A stretch of 64,000 nucleotides of DNA, taken from Mycobacterium marinum. GTDB taxonomy: Bacteria > Actinomycetota > Actinomycetes > Mycobacteriales > Mycobacteriaceae. The translations under genes and the position numbers were made by a program. Below, piece by piece: positions 49,501-57,950 of the stretch. Below the pieces are notes generated by a model that was not told the DNA's origin, did no database searches, and worked only from the letters and a program-made list of their open reading frames with translations. The stretch covers positions 1,302,001 through 1,366,000 of the forward strand of contig NZ_CP024190.1 of the NCBI RefSeq assembly GCF_003391395.1. Direction: 5' to 3'. Position 1 is the stretch's first letter. Every line of letters begins with the position of its first letter.

Positions 49501-52500
49501 CCCAGCGGGCCCGCTCAACAACGGGTCATCACCCAGGCCGTCGCCAACGCGGGTGTCGGGCTCGATGAGGTTGATGCCGTGGAGGCCCACGGCACCGGCA
49601 CCACGCTGGGCGACCCGATCGAGGCCGGAGCCTTGATCGCCACTTACGGCGCCGCACATCACCCAGAGCATCCACTGTGGCTGGGATCGATCAAATCGAA
49701 CATCGGCCACACCCAAGCCGCAGCTGGTGTCGCCGGACTGATCAAAATGATCGCGGCCCTCAACCACGACAGTCTGCCGCCGACCCTCAACGTTGATCGC
49801 CCCAGCCCGCACGTCGACTGGTCGGCCGGTACCGTCCGCGTCCTCACCGAGCCGGTGCCCTGGCCGGTCACCGATCATCCCCGTACCGCGGCGGTGTCCT
49901 CGTTTGGAATCAGCGGCACCAACGCACATCTGATCCTGCAACAGGCCCCCACCCCGTCGAGCGGATCGCCTGAGCCGGCCGGTCGGCCCCAGCACGGTGC
50001 CGAACTCGGGCTGCCCATGTGGCCCGTTTCGGCGCGAACCCCGGCAGGGTTGGCTGCCCAAGCCGAACGGCTGCACCAACACCTGCTCTGCCATCGGGAC
50101 CTCGATCTCGCCGACGTGGGCTACAGCCTGGGCTGCACCCGCACCCACCACCCGCACCGGGCTGTCGTGACGGTGCCGGCCGCGAGCCCCGATCCCCGGG
50201 CCGAGCTGTTGGCGGCACTGCAGGCGCTGGCCGCCGGCGACCCGCACCCTCAACTCGTCCAGCACCACCTACGGTCGGCATCGGCGGGAAAGACCGTATT
50301 CGTCTTCCCCGGCCAGGGCGGCCAATACCCGGGCATGGCCGCCGAGCTATACCGCCGTCACCAGGTGTTCTCCCGTGCGCTTGACGAGTGTGACCAGGCC
50401 TTGTTCGGCTGGACGGGCTGGTCGGTAGGTGCCGTGGTGCGCGGTGAGCCCAGCGCCATGGCGCTGGAGCGGGTCGATGTGGTCCAACCGGTGTTGTTCG
50501 CGGTCATGGTGTCTTTGGCCCGCACCCTGATCAGCTACGGGATCGAACCGGACGCGGTGATCGGACATTCCCAGGGCGAGATTGCCGCGGCCTATGTCGC
50601 CGGGGTGTTCACCCTCGAGCAGGCCGCCAAAATCGTGGCACTGCGCAGTGCCGCCCTCGCGGATCTGTCCGGGACCGGGGGGATGGCGTCGGTGTTGCTC
50701 GGCGCTGACGAAGTGGCTGCGCGGCTGCAGCCCTACGGTGACGCGCTGACAGTCGCTGCGGTCAACGGCCCCACCCACACCATCATCAGCGGTGATCCCC
50801 CCGCGATTGAGGCGTTCGTCGCCGCCGGTGAGGTCGATGGCATCCAGATCCGTTCCATCACCGTCGATTACGCCTCACACTGCGGACAGGTCGAGCCGGC
50901 GCGCGAGCGGCTACTCGGCGAGTTGGCCGGGTTGACCCCGGCGCCGGGACGGATTGCCTTGTATTCCACCGTGCATGGCGTGACGTCGGACCAGCCGTTG
51001 GACACCACCACGATGACCGCCGACTACTGGTACGCCAACCTGCGACAACCGGTCCGGTTCTACGACAGCATCAAAGTTCTGCTGGCCGCTGCCGAGCAGG
51101 TGTTTGTGGAAATATCCCCGCACCCGGTGCTGGCCCCGGCCATCACCGACACCTTGGCCGCCAGCAACGGACGACGCCCCGGCTCGGTGGTGATTCCCAC
51201 CCTGCATCGCGAGCGACCCGACCTGGACGCCCTGACTACGACGCTGGCGCGGTTGCAGGTTCATGGTCGTAGCCCGGCCTGGCCGGTGGTGTATCCGCAC
51301 GCCCGCCCGGTGCCGCTGCCGACGTATCCGTTCCAGCACCATCGGTATTGGCTCACAACGGGACCGGGCAATGACGCCGCTGGTCTTGGTCTGGATCGCG
51401 TCGGGCATCCATTGTTGGGGGCGATCACCGCGTTGGCGGACCGAGACGAGGTGATCGCCACTGGCCGGTTGGCTCTTGGTGTGCAGGGCTGGCTTGGCGC
51501 TCACCGGGTGGGCGATGTGGTGGTGCTGCCGGGCACCTCCTTCGTCGACATGGCGTTGGCGGTCGGGGATTACGTGGGGTGCCCGGCCGTTGCCGAACTG
51601 GTGTTGCACGCCCCCCTGGTGCTTGCCGAAGACACGCCGACCGATATCCAGATCGGCGTGGCCGGCGCCGATGGGGGTGCACGACGCGCGTTCAACGTCC
51701 ATGCCCGCACCGGTACCGGCCACCGCGGCGAGACGGGGTGGGTGTTACATGCCAGCGGAATCCTCGCCGCCGAACCAGCCGCTGCCGGCCAACCTCCCAT
51801 GGCGGCCTTGCCGGTGACGGAATTCGATGTCGCGGACTTCTACGAGCGGCTGGCCGACCGCGGTCTGCACTATGGCCCTCCGTTCTGCTCGGTACTCGGG
51901 ATCGGCCACGAGCCGGCCGACCCCGACCACATCTACGCCGAGGTGGCCCTGCCCGCCGGAACCGACATCACCGGCTACGGAATCCACCCGGCTCTGCTGG
52001 ACGCCGCGCTGCACCCGATGGCCGCCGCCCTGGGCGCCGGGGCGGACTCGGAGTCGGCGGCGGTCCGGCTTCCGTTCGTCTTGAGCGGGGTCACCCTGCA
52101 TGCGACCGCGGCCACCCGGCTGCAGGTGTGGCTGACCTGCAGCAGTGTCGACACCTTCACCCTGTACGCCAGCGATCCCGCCGGCGCGCCGGTGATCAGC
52201 ATCGACACGATTGTTGTGCGGGCCCTACCCGACCTGGCGACTCTCACCCCACCCACGACGGCGACGTCATCCGGGCGGGGCTTGTGGGAGCTGGCCTGGC
52301 CACCGCTGTCCTCGGCCGGCGCGCCCGGTGCCGCCGCCGTGGCCGAGCCGCCGGCGTGGGTGGTGGTTGCCGAAGATCCCGATGCCGTCTCGGCTGGTCT
52401 GCGCAACGGCGTCAGGCGCCCCGATTTGGATGCCGTGCGGCCATGCCCCCCGGTGGTGATTTGGTCCTTGTCCCCGCCGGATCTTCGCGGCGATGACGAT

Positions 52501-55500
52501 GCCGTCGTGTCGAGCATGCATTCGCTGACCCGACACGCGTTGGCCGCGGTTACGGCCTGGTTGGCCCGCCCCGACACGGCCGAGACGGTGCTGGTGGTTC
52601 TGACCTGTCGCGCGGTGGCGATCAACGCCTACGAGCGGGCGCCGAATCCGGCTCAGGCAGCGGTGTGGGCGCTGCTGCACAGCGCCCAAAGCGAGCACCC
52701 GGGCCGGATCCGGTTGGTCGACACCGACCACGCCGCCAGCAGTACCGACACGCTGCTACAACTGCTGGGCAGCTGCACGGGTACGGGCGGTGAACCCCAG
52801 CTGGCTCTGCGCGCCGGTGTCGCTCACATGCCCCGGCTGGCCCCGGCCTGGGCGTTGACCCCACCCCCCACCCCGCACTGGCGGCTAATCACTACCGGTA
52901 GCGGGGATTTGGCCGACCTGACCCTGGCCCCCACCCCCGCACCAGCAGAACTGGGGCCCGGCCAGATCCGAGTGCAGATCCGCGCTGCGGGCTTGAACTC
53001 CGATGATGTGGCGGTCGCGTCAGCCGCGACCAGCCACCGCGACGCTGGTGGTGAGGGCCGACAAGACCACCAAGGGCTTGGCGTGGAAGCCGCCGGGATC
53101 GTCATCGACACCGCCGGCGATGTCGACGACTTCGCGCCGGGGGATGCGGTGATGGGGATCTTCCCCAATAACGCATTCGCCCCCACCGCGGCCACCGATC
53201 ACCGCGCTGTGGTGGCGATCCCGCCGGGCTGGTCCAGCCCCCAAGCGGCCTCGGTCCCGGTCGCGTTTGTGACCGCATACAGCGCTCTGATCGATATCGC
53301 GGCGCTCCGCGCCGGACAGCGGGTGCTCATCCACTCCGGCGCCGGTGCGGTTGGCCGGGCCGCGATCCGCATTGCGCAGCACCTGGGTGCCGAGGTGTTC
53401 GCGACCGCCGATCCCGCCGAGCAGCACATCCTGCGCGGGTTGGGCATTCCCGAGGATCACATCGCTTCTTCCCGTACCCGGGACTTCGGCGACACCTTGG
53501 CCGCTGCCACCGGCGGGCGCGGGATGGACGTGGTCCTCAACGATCTGCGCGGCGATCTTGTCGATGCGTCGCTGCGGCTACTGGCCGCGCCCGGGTGCTT
53601 TGTCGAGATCGCCAGACGCGACATCCGGGAAGCCACCGACGTCGCACAAACCCATCCCGGCCTGAGATACGTCGTCTACGACATCAGCACGGCCACGCCC
53701 GAACAGCTGCAACGCACCTGGGCCGCGGTGGGCGAGCTGATCAATGCCGAGGTCATCGAGCCCCCGCCCGTGACGGCCTACGGGCTGCTGCGCGCTCGCC
53801 AAGCGTTTCGGGATATCAGCGAGGCCCGGCCTACCGGGAAAATCGTGCTCATCGCCCCGGCGGCACTCGACCCGGCGGGCACCGTGTTGATCACCGGGGG
53901 CACCGGCATGCTCGGCGGCCTGTTCGCCGAACACCTGCTCACTCACTACGGTGTGCGCCGGCTGCTGTTGACGTCCCGACGCGGCCCCAGCGGCGTCGGG
54001 GCGGCCGAGCTTGCTGAGCGCCTGAATGGGTTGGGTGCCCAGGTCACCATCAGCGCCTGCGACTGTGCCGACCCCGCCCAGTTGGCGGCCCTGATCGACT
54101 CGATTCCCACCGCGCACCCGCTGACCGCGGTCATCCATGCTGCCGGAGTGCTCGACGACGCGGTGACGAGCCAACTCACCGCACAGCAGCTCGACACCGT
54201 GCTGGCCGCCAAAGCCGATAGCGCCTGGCACCTACACCAGCTAACCGCCAACACCGAGCTGGCCGCGTTCGTGTTGTTCTCCTCTGCCGCCGGGGCCCTG
54301 GGGGCCCCGGGACAGGCCAACTACGCCGCGGCCAACGCCGTCCTGGACGCCCTGGCCCGCGAGCGCGGGCCGGGAGCCACCAGTCTGGCCTGGGGGTATT
54401 GGCAGCCCTCCTCGGGGATGACCGGCCACCTCGATGCCCGCGATCAAGCCCGCCTGACCCGCAGCGGCATGGTCCCGATCACCACCAGCGCGGGTCTGGC
54501 TCTCTTCGACGCTGCCCTTGGCGTGCAGCACCCCAATCTGATCCCGGCCCCGCTGAGCACCCGAGCGCTGGCGGCCCTGGCCCGCGAGAGCAGCCTGCCC
54601 CCGGTCTTCTCGGCGCTGATCAGCACCCGGCCCCAAGCCGCCATGGCCGACTCACGGGCGCTCGGCGCCCGGCTGGCGGGACTGACCCCCGAGCAACAAC
54701 ACGCCATGCTGACCAAACTGGTCCTCACCGCCACCGCGGCGGTGCTGGCACACCCGGACCCGGCCGCCATGGACCCGGACCAGCCGTTCAAAGACCTCGG
54801 TATCGACTCGCTCAGCGCGCTGGAACTGCGCGGAGCCCTGTCGGCCCAATCCGGCGTGGACCTGCCGGCCACTCTCATCTTCGACCACCCCAGCCCGGCC
54901 AGCGTTGCCGTCCACCTGGCCGACCTGCTCAGCGTCGCCGCGGTGCCCGCGGCCGCGGCGGCTCAGGTCGGCAAGCGTGCCGCCGAGCCGGCCGACGATA
55001 GGCTCGCCTACCTGGATCAAGCGGCATTCCTCGGGCTGCGGGCGGGCTACGGCTCGCTGATCCAGATGATTTGGATCTACGACCGGGCCGTCGATGTCGA
55101 GGGGTTGCGGCGTTTCCACCGCAATCTCGGATGCGGGTTGTTGGGACGCCGGATCGAGCGGTCTCCGTTGCCGTTCGCACGTGATCGCTGGGTCTCGGCT
55201 CCGGTGTCGCAGCAGATCGACTTCGCCACAACGCCACGACGGCGCGCTGACGTGGGCGCATGGGCCGATGAGCGGGCGCGCCTGCCCATCGATCCGGAGT
55301 GGGGGCCGGGCTGGCATCTTGGCGTCGTTGGACTCGATGACGGCGGCACCGCGGTGAGCCTGGTGGCTTCGCACACGATCGCCGACGCGATCGCTTTCGG
55401 CCAGGCGGTGGTCAATGCGGCCGAGGGCAGGACCCAGGATCTGGGTTATCCGGCTGCGGGCTCGCGCATCCTCAGGCGGGCGCTGCGCGAGGATCTCCGG

Positions 55501-56328
55501 CAAACCGTCAATGAGCTGCCCAAGATCGCGCACGCGTTCGGCGGTGTGGTTCGTCGGCTTCGCCGCGATCGCCAGGAACTGCAATCCTCGATCAAAGCGG
55601 CCCCGCCGCCGCCGCGGATGGCCGGCGGCGACCATTCCGTCGAGGTGCCTGCCGTGACCGCCTACATCGATCTGGCGGACTGGGATGCGTGCGCCAAAAG
55701 GCTTGGTGCGAAGAGCAACTCGCTTGTGGGAGGGGTTGCCTGCAGACTTGCGGCGAGGGTTGGGCGGGTTCAGGGCGACGGAACGGTCACCCTGCGCATT
55801 GTGGTGTCGCTTCGCACCCAAGACGACACCCGTGGCAACGCACTGACGGCCGTTGACGTCGCGGTCGACCCGGCACACGCGGCGACAGACCTCAGGGAGA
55901 TGCACGCCAAGATCACCCGGGCAATCCTGGAAGGGATGGAGGATCTCGACAACGAGTTCTTGGCGCCGCTGCCACTGGCGGCGATAACCCCGAGGTGGGT
56001 GGCCAGGAGGCTGGTTGGGATGGCAGCGGGTGGCCCCACTCTCCCCGTCACTTGCTCCAATGTCGGTGACGTGCCTCCGGCCGCCAACCGGCCCGACGGC
56101 ACCGATGCCGACTTCGCCTACATCAGACTGGTCGAGCCCGATATCGCCAAAAGCGTGCTGGAGGGCACCGGTGGACGAATGCTGCTGGCTTCGGGGCGGG
56201 GCCGCGGCAAGATGTGCATCGGAATCTCTGCGTATCTTGTCGGTCACTCCAACACCAAAGATGAACTGCGCGAGGTCGTTTCACGTACCTTCGCCGAATT
56301 CGGTCTGAATGCGCAGATCGACTGCTAG
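46549..56328 (+). CDS. FAAL-ACP-KS-AT-DH-ER-KR-ACP-acyltransferase megasynthase
   Basis: The 3,259-residue protein starts at GTG 46549 (LDHSISAVLRERASLRPSE matches FAAL starts). FAAL domain about 1-590 with YTSGSTRTPAGV near residue 170, then ACP1 (Ser653 in GFDSVKA). KS about 711-1140 has DTACSSS (Cys879) and His1014 and His1054. AT about 1250-1560 has GHSQGE (Ser1341) and YASH, both methylmalonyl-type. DH has His1652 (HRVGDVVVLPG). ER about 2115-2430 has GAGAVGRAA; KR about 2440-2640 has GGTGMLG, LDD (B-type) and Tyr in GQANYAAAN. ACP2 has Ser2754. Residues about 2815-3259 form a condensation/PapA-like fold with HTIAD (His2942, Asp2946), the preceding His replaced by Ser. The expected product is a reduced methyl-branched acyl chain passed to an alcohol or amine. 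Confidence 0.92.
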   Translation: MLDHSISAVLRERASLRPSETAFTFIDYERDWAGIAETLTWSQLHRRTCNVARELKACGATGDRAVVLAPQGLDYIVAFLGALQAGQIAVPLSAPLGGASDERVGSVLRDALPSAILTTSPIAGDVAECITLTPGERAPSVIEVDLLDPDSGQGPAAESDSGSDIAYLQYTSGSTRTPAGVVVSHRNLLANVEQGMSAYFGDHGRAAPPDTTVVSWLPFFHDMGLMFGIIMPLLEGFHSVLTSPISFLQRPARWMQLLASNCQVFSAAPNIAFELAARKTSDDDLAGLDLGGVRNILSGAERVQPATLARFAQRFARFHLHPRALRPSYGLAEATVFVATREWGQPPVTVYFDSDELTAGHAKRCTTGTGTALISYGAAQSPTVRIVDPQTATECPAGVAGEIWVHGDNVAAGYWHRPQETERTFGAALVGPSPGTPPGPWLRTGDLGAFSEGELFIIGRIKDLLIIYGRNHSPDDIEATIQEVTRGRCVAIAVPDDGGVEKLVVIVEFKTRETSHEATMHRMGVVRRDVIAAISKTHGLNVADLVLVPPGSIPLTTSGKVRRRECLQRYLHDEFTRLDGQLREPGPRVADAAAADADAGADSGLVQRLRLLRHQQHDLLVGVVCAQAATVLDYPSPNDIDPEWAFQDLGFDSVKATELLDRLQTVTELTLPPTLAFDYPTPAALATHLGQLLSGSVAVAAPVQPRVSTDEPVAVVGMACRFPGGVDSAAALWDLVAGGTEAVGEFPADRGWNLAELFDPDPDAVGKTYARAGSFVADVAGFDAEFFGISAREAQTMDPQQRLLLEVCWEALETAQIDPAALLRSKTGVFVGAWSQQYGGGSEGADGYGLTGLSTSVASGRVAYALGLQGPAITIDTACSSSLVAAHLACQSLHTGESALALAGGVTVMTTPAVFTEFARQRGLAADGRCKAFSAAADGTGWGEGAAVLVLERLSDANRNGHPVLAVIAGSAINQDGASNGLTAPSGPAQQRVITQAVANAGVGLDEVDAVEAHGTGTTLGDPIEAGALIATYGAAHHPEHPLWLGSIKSNIGHTQAAAGVAGLIKMIAALNHDSLPPTLNVDRPSPHVDWSAGTVRVLTEPVPWPVTDHPRTAAVSSFGISGTNAHLILQQAPTPSSGSPEPAGRPQHGAELGLPMWPVSARTPAGLAAQAERLHQHLLCHRDLDLADVGYSLGCTRTHHPHRAVVTVPAASPDPRAELLAALQALAAGDPHPQLVQHHLRSASAGKTVFVFPGQGGQYPGMAAELYRRHQVFSRALDECDQALFGWTGWSVGAVVRGEPSAMALERVDVVQPVLFAVMVSLARTLISYGIEPDAVIGHSQGEIAAAYVAGVFTLEQAAKIVALRSAALADLSGTGGMASVLLGADEVAARLQPYGDALTVAAVNGPTHTIISGDPPAIEAFVAAGEVDGIQIRSITVDYASHCGQVEPARERLLGELAGLTPAPGRIALYSTVHGVTSDQPLDTTTMTADYWYANLRQPVRFYDSIKVLLAAAEQVFVEISPHPVLAPAITDTLAASNGRRPGSVVIPTLHRERPDLDALTTTLARLQVHGRSPAWPVVYPHARPVPLPTYPFQHHRYWLTTGPGNDAAGLGLDRVGHPLLGAITALADRDEVIATGRLALGVQGWLGAHRVGDVVVLPGTSFVDMALAVGDYVGCPAVAELVLHAPLVLAEDTPTDIQIGVAGADGGARRAFNVHARTGTGHRGETGWVLHASGILAAEPAAAGQPPMAALPVTEFDVADFYERLADRGLHYGPPFCSVLGIGHEPADPDHIYAEVALPAGTDITGYGIHPALLDAALHPMAAALGAGADSESAAVRLPFVLSGVTLHATAATRLQVWLTCSSVDTFTLYASDPAGAPVISIDTIVVRALPDLATLTPPTTATSSGRGLWELAWPPLSSAGAPGAAAVAEPPAWVVVAEDPDAVSAGLRNGVRRPDLDAVRPCPPVVIWSLSPPDLRGDDDAVVSSMHSLTRHALAAVTAWLARPDTAETVLVVLTCRAVAINAYERAPNPAQAAVWALLHSAQSEHPGRIRLVDTDHAASSTDTLLQLLGSCTGTGGEPQLALRAGVAHMPRLAPAWALTPPPTPHWRLITTGSGDLADLTLAPTPAPAELGPGQIRVQIRAAGLNSDDVAVASAATSHRDAGGEGRQDHQGLGVEAAGIVIDTAGDVDDFAPGDAVMGIFPNNAFAPTAATDHRAVVAIPPGWSSPQAASVPVAFVTAYSALIDIAALRAGQRVLIHSGAGAVGRAAIRIAQHLGAEVFATADPAEQHILRGLGIPEDHIASSRTRDFGDTLAAATGGRGMDVVLNDLRGDLVDASLRLLAAPGCFVEIARRDIREATDVAQTHPGLRYVVYDISTATPEQLQRTWAAVGELINAEVIEPPPVTAYGLLRARQAFRDISEARPTGKIVLIAPAALDPAGTVLITGGTGMLGGLFAEHLLTHYGVRRLLLTSRRGPSGVGAAELAERLNGLGAQVTISACDCADPAQLAALIDSIPTAHPLTAVIHAAGVLDDAVTSQLTAQQLDTVLAAKADSAWHLHQLTANTELAAFVLFSSAAGALGAPGQANYAAANAVLDALARERGPGATSLAWGYWQPSSGMTGHLDARDQARLTRSGMVPITTSAGLALFDAALGVQHPNLIPAPLSTRALAALARESSLPPVFSALISTRPQAAMADSRALGARLAGLTPEQQHAMLTKLVLTATAAVLAHPDPAAMDPDQPFKDLGIDSLSALELRGALSAQSGVDLPATLIFDHPSPASVAVHLADLLSVAAVPAAAAAQVGKRAAEPADDRLAYLDQAAFLGLRAGYGSLIQMIWIYDRAVDVEGLRRFHRNLGCGLLGRRIERSPLPFARDRWVSAPVSQQIDFATTPRRRADVGAWADERARLPIDPEWGPGWHLGVVGLDDGGTAVSLVASHTIADAIAFGQAVVNAAEGRTQDLGYPAAGSRILRRALREDLRQTVNELPKIAHAFGGVVRRLRRDRQELQSSIKAAPPPPRMAGGDHSVEVPAVTAYIDLADWDACAKRLGAKSNSLVGGVACRLAARVGRVQGDGTVTLRIVVSLRTQDDTRGNALTAVDVAVDPAHAATDLREMHAKITRAILEGMEDLDNEFLAPLPLAAITPRWVARRLVGMAAGGPTLPVTCSNVGDVPPAANRPDGTDADFAYIRLVEPDIAKSVLEGTGGRMLLASGRGRGKMCIGISAYLVGHSNTKDELREVVSRTFAEFGLNAQIDC

Positions 56329-56367
56329 CGGGCGGGACCATTGCGCGGCTTGGGAACTCCGCTGACG

Positions 56368-56664
56368 CTAGCGCCCACGCCCCGGCAGACCGACATGCCC
56401 CGGGTTCACCTTGACGTTGGGCAGGTTGATGTTCGGCACGCTGACGTTGGGCACGACTTGTTCGACCGAGTTGAGGTTTGGCACCTTGGCGTCGACGTCC
56501 ACCGACACGCCCGGGATGCCGAGGTCATCGAGGGGCAGTTCATGGATCGGGGCCGAGCTCGGTTGGATGTGCGGTGAGCTGGTGGGAAAGGCGGCCAGGG
56601 TCACCGCCACGCCAGCGGCGGCGGCCGCGAGGATGGTGCAGAGATGGATGCGCCCGAGTTGCAT
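56368..56664 (-). CDS. Small secreted protein with VPN/LPN-type repeats
   Basis: The 98-residue protein has a signal peptide (about 1-24, ILAAAAAGVAVTLAA) and a low-complexity mature part of VPN and LPN repeats (VPNLNSVEQVVPNVSVPNI). No known domain. It resembles other small exported mycobacterial proteins with proline/valine repeats. It is convergent with the megasynthase. Function unknown. Confidence 0.65.
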   Translation of the reverse strand: MQLGRIHLCTILAAAAAGVAVTLAAFPTSSPHIQPSSAPIHELPLDDLGIPGVSVDVDAKVPNLNSVEQVVPNVSVPNINLPNVKVNPGHVGLPGRGR

Positions 56665-56725
56665 GGCGGTTTCCTTCCGACGGGGCCGGGCTGGGGCGCC
56701 GGCTCGCGACGACGGGCGACTCGGC

Positions 56726-57073
56726 TTACTGGCACCGGTCCTTGAAGTCGACCACGGGCTGACGGATGCCGTCCAGGTCGGCTTTCACGTTCGGGTTGGC
56801 ATTGAGGTAATTCTGCACGTTCTCACGCATTGCATCGCGTTCCTGCCCCCTGAGCCCGGTGAAGAATTCGTTGACATCGGGATGGGTGAACAGATAGGTC
56901 GAGGTCGCGGCGGCAACGCCGGCGGAGATGCCGGCCAGGTCGGCGGTCGTGCAGTTGGGTGGGGGATCGGCGACGGCGATCGCCGCGCTGCCCAGCAGCA
57001 TTGCGGCGCCCAGCGCCCCGGTTGCGATCCCAACCGCGATCGTGCGGTATCCGGTGGGGGCTGCGAGCGACAT
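56726..57073 (-). CDS. Hemophore-type (MHB domain) secreted heme-binding protein
   Basis: From the ATG at 57073 it has 115 residues: a signal peptide (cut near AVA-DPPPN), then an MHB domain with paired cysteines (PNCTTADLAGISAGVAAATSTYLFTHPDVN and FKDRC) and helical pattern. This is the family of Rv0203-like hemophores, which bind heme outside the cell for iron uptake. The heme ligand Tyr/His positions cannot be assigned safely. The longer in-frame start at 57154 adds a non-signal segment and is less likely. Confidence 0.8.
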   Translation of the reverse strand: MSLAAPTGYRTIAVGIATGALGAAMLLGSAAIAVADPPPNCTTADLAGISAGVAAATSTYLFTHPDVNEFFTGLRGQERDAMRENVQNYLNANPNVKADLDGIRQPVVDFKDRCQ

Positions 57074-57212
57074 GGCTGCCTCCTCGGGTTTGTCGACCAC
57101 TGCGACCAAGTTCATCGCGCAGACCAGCTGCCTGACGAGGGCCGAAAGTCCCATGCTGGTCGCGAGGCCGGCCGGAGGAGGCGGCCGGGATATTCGTGTC
57201 GGTGCTGCCTGG

Positions 57213-57950
57213 CTAGGCGGCCAGGGTCGCGCTCACGCACACCGTGACGTACGGCAATGCCAGACCGGCCGAGTTGGCCAGCGCCGGATGCGTGGCCAAC
57301 AGCTCACGCACCTGATCGAGGGTCTTGGTGCGGACCTCGGCCGGTGAGGTGATGCAGTAGCTGCGCGATGCGACCAAGTCGATCAACGCTTGCGGGGTCA
57401 GGTAATTGGTCCACTCCACGTGATGGCGCGCCACACCCGTGAACGGTTCGGGCAGCGTGACCTTGTCGCGCACCGGGTCGCTGTCGCGCCCGATGATCCG
57501 GCCCAACTCGCGTACCCAACCGAGCCGCTCGTCGCGGGTGTTCCACACCAGTCCCAGCCGGCCGCCGGGCCGCAGCACCCGGGCCACCTCGGGGATCGCC
57601 CGCGCCGGATCCACCCAATGCCAGGCCTGGGCGACCAGAACGGCATCAACGCTGTTGTCTTCCAACGGTATCTCTTCGGCGGTACCCAGCAGCGCCAGCG
57701 TTCTCGGCAGCGACGCGCGCAGCACCTCGAGCATCTCGGGAATGGGGTCTACGGCGACCACATCGAGACCGCGTTCGACCAGGCGGGTCGTCAACTTGCC
57801 GGTCCCCGCACCAAGATCGAGAACATCGCGCGCCCCTGCCGGCAGCAGCCAGTCGATCGCTTCGGGTGGATAAGACGGGCGGCCCCGCTCGTATGCGGCC
57901 GCCGCCGAACCGAACGACAGCGATGGGTCCTGGGCGGACCCGCTCACCAT
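57213..57950 (-). CDS. SAM-dependent methyltransferase (Rv3342-like)
   Basis: The 245-residue class I methyltransferase has SFGSAAAAYERGRPSYPPEA, motif I LDLGAGTGKLT, the acidic VAVDPIPEML, and AWHWVDP, typical of the UbiE-like/type 11 methyltransferases. It is last in the metY-metX operon, its ATG overlapping the metX end by 7 bases, so it is under the SAM-IV riboswitch as well. Substrate unknown; the operon hints at a role in methionine/SAM use. Confidence 0.92.
   Translation of the reverse strand: MVSGSAQDPSLSFGSAAAAYERGRPSYPPEAIDWLLPAGARDVLDLGAGTGKLTTRLVERGLDVVAVDPIPEMLEVLRASLPRTLALLGTAEEIPLEDNSVDAVLVAQAWHWVDPARAIPEVARVLRPGGRLGLVWNTRDERLGWVRELGRIIGRDSDPVRDKVTLPEPFTGVARHHVEWTNYLTPQALIDLVASRSYCITSPAEVRTKTLDQVRELLATHPALANSAGLALPYVTVCVSATLAA

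Noticed and set aside
54652..56247. 531-codon minus-strand frame over the end of the megasynthase
   Set aside because: Antisense to conserved ACP and acyltransferase segments; no motifs.
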